Origin: Saccoglossus kowalevskii
Lineage: Eukaryota; Hemichordata; Enteropneusta; Harrimaniidae
NCBI RefSeq assembly: GCF_000003605.2
Contig: NW_003109083.1
Span: forward strand, 199,371 to 211,145
DNA: 11,775 nt
Direction of reading: 5' to 3'
The position numbers and the translations under genes were made by a program. Below, piece by piece: positions 9,294 through 11,775 of this stretch. The notes beneath the pieces are model-generated. The model was not told the DNA's origin. It saw nothing but the letters and a program-made list of their open reading frames with translations, and searched no databases. The first letter of the stretch is position 1. Every line of letters begins with the position of its first letter.

Positions 9294-9478
9294 TACTGTA
9301 AAATCTGTATTAAAAGCCGCGGCTTCTACTAAAATGGTACAATGCAACAGAGGGGATGCGGCTTCTATTAGAGCGTCTACACATATGAGAAATGATGAAT
9401 TTTTGGGTTTCAATTATTCAAAAAGAATGGGTGTGGCTTTCTATAAGGGATGCGGCTTCTAATACAGATTTTACAGTA
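9294..9478. mobile_element. MITE, family 2 (185 bp) with near-perfect inverted ends
   Basis: The left arm starts TACTGTAAAATCTGTATTA and the right arm reads the same in reverse. The match runs 27 bp (to about 9320) with a single mismatch. Outermost TA bases fit a TA target duplication. Inside, the word GCGGCTTCTA occurs at about 9318, 9358 and 9452, with a variant GTGGCTTTCTA at 9433, and AGCCGCGGCT near the left end is a palindrome. The first 11 bases of the ends equal family 1, which suggests mobilisation by related transposases. A plus-strand frame through it (9277-9462) is not a gene. Confidence 0.85.
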
Positions 9479-10787
9479 TTTTGTATACAACTATATGACT
9501 ATTGTCTTTTCTATTCATATTGTAAAAACCTCCAGTTACTATTAGTATTTAAGAATGAACATTAGCACTGTGATTTCTTGAGTGAAGGGGTTCCTTAATA
9601 AATGACAAAATGCAAAAAAATGGGGGTACCCAACTTGGTGGCTATTTTTTATTTTGGAAATTGAGCAAAAAGCTTACTATTGTGGTTTAAAACGAGATAG
9701 TGTACTCCAAGTTGATCATGTTGACACTCCTAAGCTTATTATTACAAAGTCTGTCTATATTGTAGAGAATGGAAATTACAGAAGTTCCTTGTATTCAACA
9801 ATGTTTCTTGACCTACATACTGTAATCTATGCGACTTGATATATACACCTTAATAAATCTGACAATGTTTAATATACAAACAACTACAGGAAAAAACTAA
9901 GCCAGCTTCCAGACATATTCCCCATCCGCTTAGCAATGTTCAAGAGGAAATAAAAAAAGGGGGCTTTGGGTGAAAGTGATCTGCAGTATTTTACTTTTTT
10001 TCTTCCTAATATACGTACAGGGAACTACACAGATTACTGCAGGCATAAACTTTGACTTACAGCGACACACTGATTGAGGGACGCCTTTGTTCGTGACAAC
10101 TGACTTTCACTCTCTATTTAGTGAGAGTGATACTGCAGGTCGGCAGATTATCTGCACTGGAGGGACGGAAATACCTAATAGTTTACACTCAATACAAACA
10201 TAAAATCTTCTGTCAAATGTTATATACTGAATATTATGAATATCAATGTATATGTTATGAGTAAAACTGGATGAAGAACAAAGAAGTATGCCAAGGTATT
10301 TTACTTTGACAAGTGAACTCTGTTGGCACAGTGATTAAAATTTGTTGGTACTATTTTGATTCCTGCTCAATAAGTATCTTGATGCGAAATGGCTTTCAAT
10401 TTCCATGTACAGTTGACAATTCACAAATATACCAGGTATATCCTGACTCCTCCACCTGGATTGTATAGCGGCTTTCTGTGTAAAATAAAACTTTCCATGA
10501 TAAGTGATGAAGACTATCACCAAGTGGTTGTCCATATTGACCTTGTTATGTTAGTCTGCATATTTGTATTTTTTATCACTCACTGATGGTAAAACCATAA
10601 TGTTTGTATTTCATCTTTTTATTCATCTTATTAAATCATAGCTCCAACCATAAATTGAATGTAGTTTTATGTAACACGTCTTTATTGAAATGCACTTGAC
10701 CAAAGTCACACTCAATCATCTTATGTTTATAGTTCTACTTTGCTGCTTGACGCTGCAATGAAAAGTCAATGGCTGGCTTGCGTCGGT
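9479..10787. other. Upstream stretch, no gene recognised
   Basis: The part from 9600 to 9840 contains a frame (9654-9839) with no recognisable domain. Around 10030-10175 the DNA is less AT-rich, repeats TACTGCAGG and GAGGGACG, and has short inverted words (TCACTCTC/GAGAGTGA, and GCAGAT/ATCTGC). A GTAAGT donor on the minus strand sits at 10060-10055, so 10061 to about 10175 could be a non-coding 5' exon of Rap1, but nothing proves it. Frames at 10335-10535 and 10389-10586 lie on opposite strands and look like chance. Confidence 0.4.
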
Positions 10788-10857
10788 AGTACTTTATTTT
10801 CACTTGAAGATTATTTGCACAATAAATCAGTGGCAAGTGTTTCCTATATTTTACATT
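10788..10857 (-). mobile_element. MITE, family 1, truncated fragment
   Basis: 'actttattttcacttgaaga' (10791-10810) matches the left arm of the 3671-3873 copy as written on the plus strand. 'cctatattttacatt' (10843-10857) matches its interior at about 3760. Between them 'aaatcagtgg' corresponds to 'gattcagtga'. Several short deletions separate the blocks. The terminal TACTGTAAA and the other half of the element are gone. Confidence 0.55.
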
Positions 10858-11253
10858 AAAAATTAAAACTGCCGCATGTAACAAATATAAAGAAAGTTTT
10901 CATCAACCATAAACTCCAGCATTAATTTTAGACTTCTGAATCTTATGTAGCATTGGCTCAATTAGTTGCACATTCGCTTACGTAAATTACAGAGGTGTTT
11001 CTATAGTCAAAATAAGAAATTTGTTAATGATTTATTGCACAACAAATGCGATTTTCAGTTTCTAAGTACTGCTATTGGAGAAGCACTCAATAGAGATACA
11101 ATAGTAATATACTAGTGTTTAGTATAGCTTTGAAAAGCTACCAAGCATGTTGTACACGTATAGTGCTCTCCCCAGATGTTTTAAGCACAGCTGTTTTAAC
11201 CATGCTTTGATACTGAAATGCCATTCTTGAACATAAACAAGTCAGGTGACAGG

Positions 11254-11342
11254 CTATTTATATAATAAACATCTGATTGATATGTTATTGATAATATTAT
11301 GCAAATTATGGGCAGTGATTGGCATGCATGGCCAGTGATTGG
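11254..11342 (-). promoter_or_regulatory. Promoter-like cluster: two CCAAT boxes, octamer, TATA
   Basis: Read on the minus strand, in order: CCAATCACTG (11342-11333), a second CCAATCACTG 20 bp later (11322-11313), the octamer ATTTGCAT (11306-11299) and TATAAATA (11262-11255), which is a canonical TATA word. Order and spacing suit a minus-strand RNA polymerase II start near 11230. That is the direction of Rap1, so it might be an upstream promoter, but such words also arise by chance in AT-rich DNA. I see no coding exon or known RNA just downstream. Confidence 0.25.
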
Positions 11343-11698
11343 TCTTGAAAAGAAAACAAGTTGTAAAATGAAGCAATAGCACCAGTATTTACAAGCTGAA
11401 AACAAAGAGTCATAACAAAGACAATAAAAATGATGTATTACATGAATACCAAGGGAATCAATACATAGTATTGACTTTGAACTGTCATTTGGATTTATGA
11501 TATGGAAGCCACTAGACCATTGCCGGAAATAGACAATAGAATCTGGTCAAGTAGAGATTTCCTGTCTATCCCATTGCAGTGACTATAATTACATGCAAAA
11601 TTATTCAAGACAATGGATGATGTCATAGACTTTTAAGGTCTATTGTTTAGCCTAATTGAGAGTATATTGTTATGTTAAGTAGTTCACAGATTGGGGTT

Positions 11699-11733
11699 GG
11701 AAACAATAGTAAGTGAGGTAATCTATTGTTTCC
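11699..11733. repeat. Perfect 11-bp inverted repeat (hairpin)
   Basis: GGAAACAATAG (11699-11709) and CTATTGTTTCC (11723-11733) are exact reverse complements around a 13-base loop. No T-run or gene end is nearby, so a terminator role is not supported. Confidence 0.6.
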
Positions 11734-11775
11734 TTTGTTCTGTGTCCACTTGTATTTGTCAGCTGATCATATGAA

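Larger units (their letters stand above)
10858..11775. other. Right-end stretch, no gene recognised
   Basis: AT-rich DNA without a supported exon. It contains the promoter-like cluster at 11254-11342 and short perfect hairpins, including one with arms TCAATAC/GTATTGA near 11459-11475 and one at 11699-11733. The words ACAATAG/CTATTGT recur (about 11090, 11534, 11640, 11703, 11723). A minus-strand frame at 11196-11405 covers the promoter-like cluster and matches no protein I know. Confidence 0.4.

Noticed and set aside
9654-9839. 61-codon plus-strand frame
   Set aside because: No known motif and no splice or promoter context; its length is within chance for AT-rich DNA of this size.
10335-10586. 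Overlapping frames of 65-66 codons on opposite strands
   Set aside because: At most one could be real, and neither shows a family signature or conserved residues.

Overview
The window looks like animal (metazoan) nuclear DNA. It is AT-rich and mostly non-coding, with GT-AG introns, scattered short transposon remnants and a minisatellite. The repeat at the left end has ~157-bp core repeats, a phrase reading 'aagaagtcgaaaa', GAC-rich DNA and a final hairpin followed by a short A-run. I know that style best from molluscs and other lophotrochozoans, so a marine invertebrate, probably mollusc-like, is my best guess. The repeat style is the only support for that placement.

Only one gene can be supported firmly: the 5' part of a Rap1 small GTPase gene on the minus strand. 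Its first coding exon (4231-4287, with 37 nt of 5'UTR up to 4324) encodes residues 1-19, including the P-loop. The next exon (957-1025) encodes residues 20-42, including switch I. A 3205-bp phase-0 intron separates them, and a second phase-0 intron starts at 956 and runs off the left edge. The rest of the GTPase (switch II, the G4/G5 motifs and the CAAX tail) must lie left of the window. A splice acceptor just upstream of the start codon shows at least one further 5' non-coding exon somewhere to the right, possibly inside this window.

Region by region: 1-433 is the 3' part of a non-autonomous mobile element with 157-bp tandem repeats and a terminal hairpin. 434-956 is the second intron. 957-1025 is the switch I exon. 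1026-4230 is the large intron, carrying small tandem repeats, a perfect palindrome and an inverted-repeat MITE (3671-3873). 4231-4324 is the start exon. 4325-11775 is 5' intron or upstream DNA. It holds three more copies or fragments of the same MITE (6222-6368, 8483-8621, 10788-10857), a second MITE with the same terminal motif (9294-9478), a 69-bp minisatellite (7391-7835), a possible plus-strand exon (6541-6654), a CpG-clustered patch with CRE-like half-sites (8833-8950) and a promoter-like CCAAT/octamer/TATA cluster on the minus strand near 11254-11342.

I see no operon, CRISPR array, phage or defence system. The most informative material is the Rap1 exon structure and the small TIR-element community in its introns. 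The open reading frames of 60-140 codons elsewhere look like chance or repeat-derived frames and are not annotated as genes.
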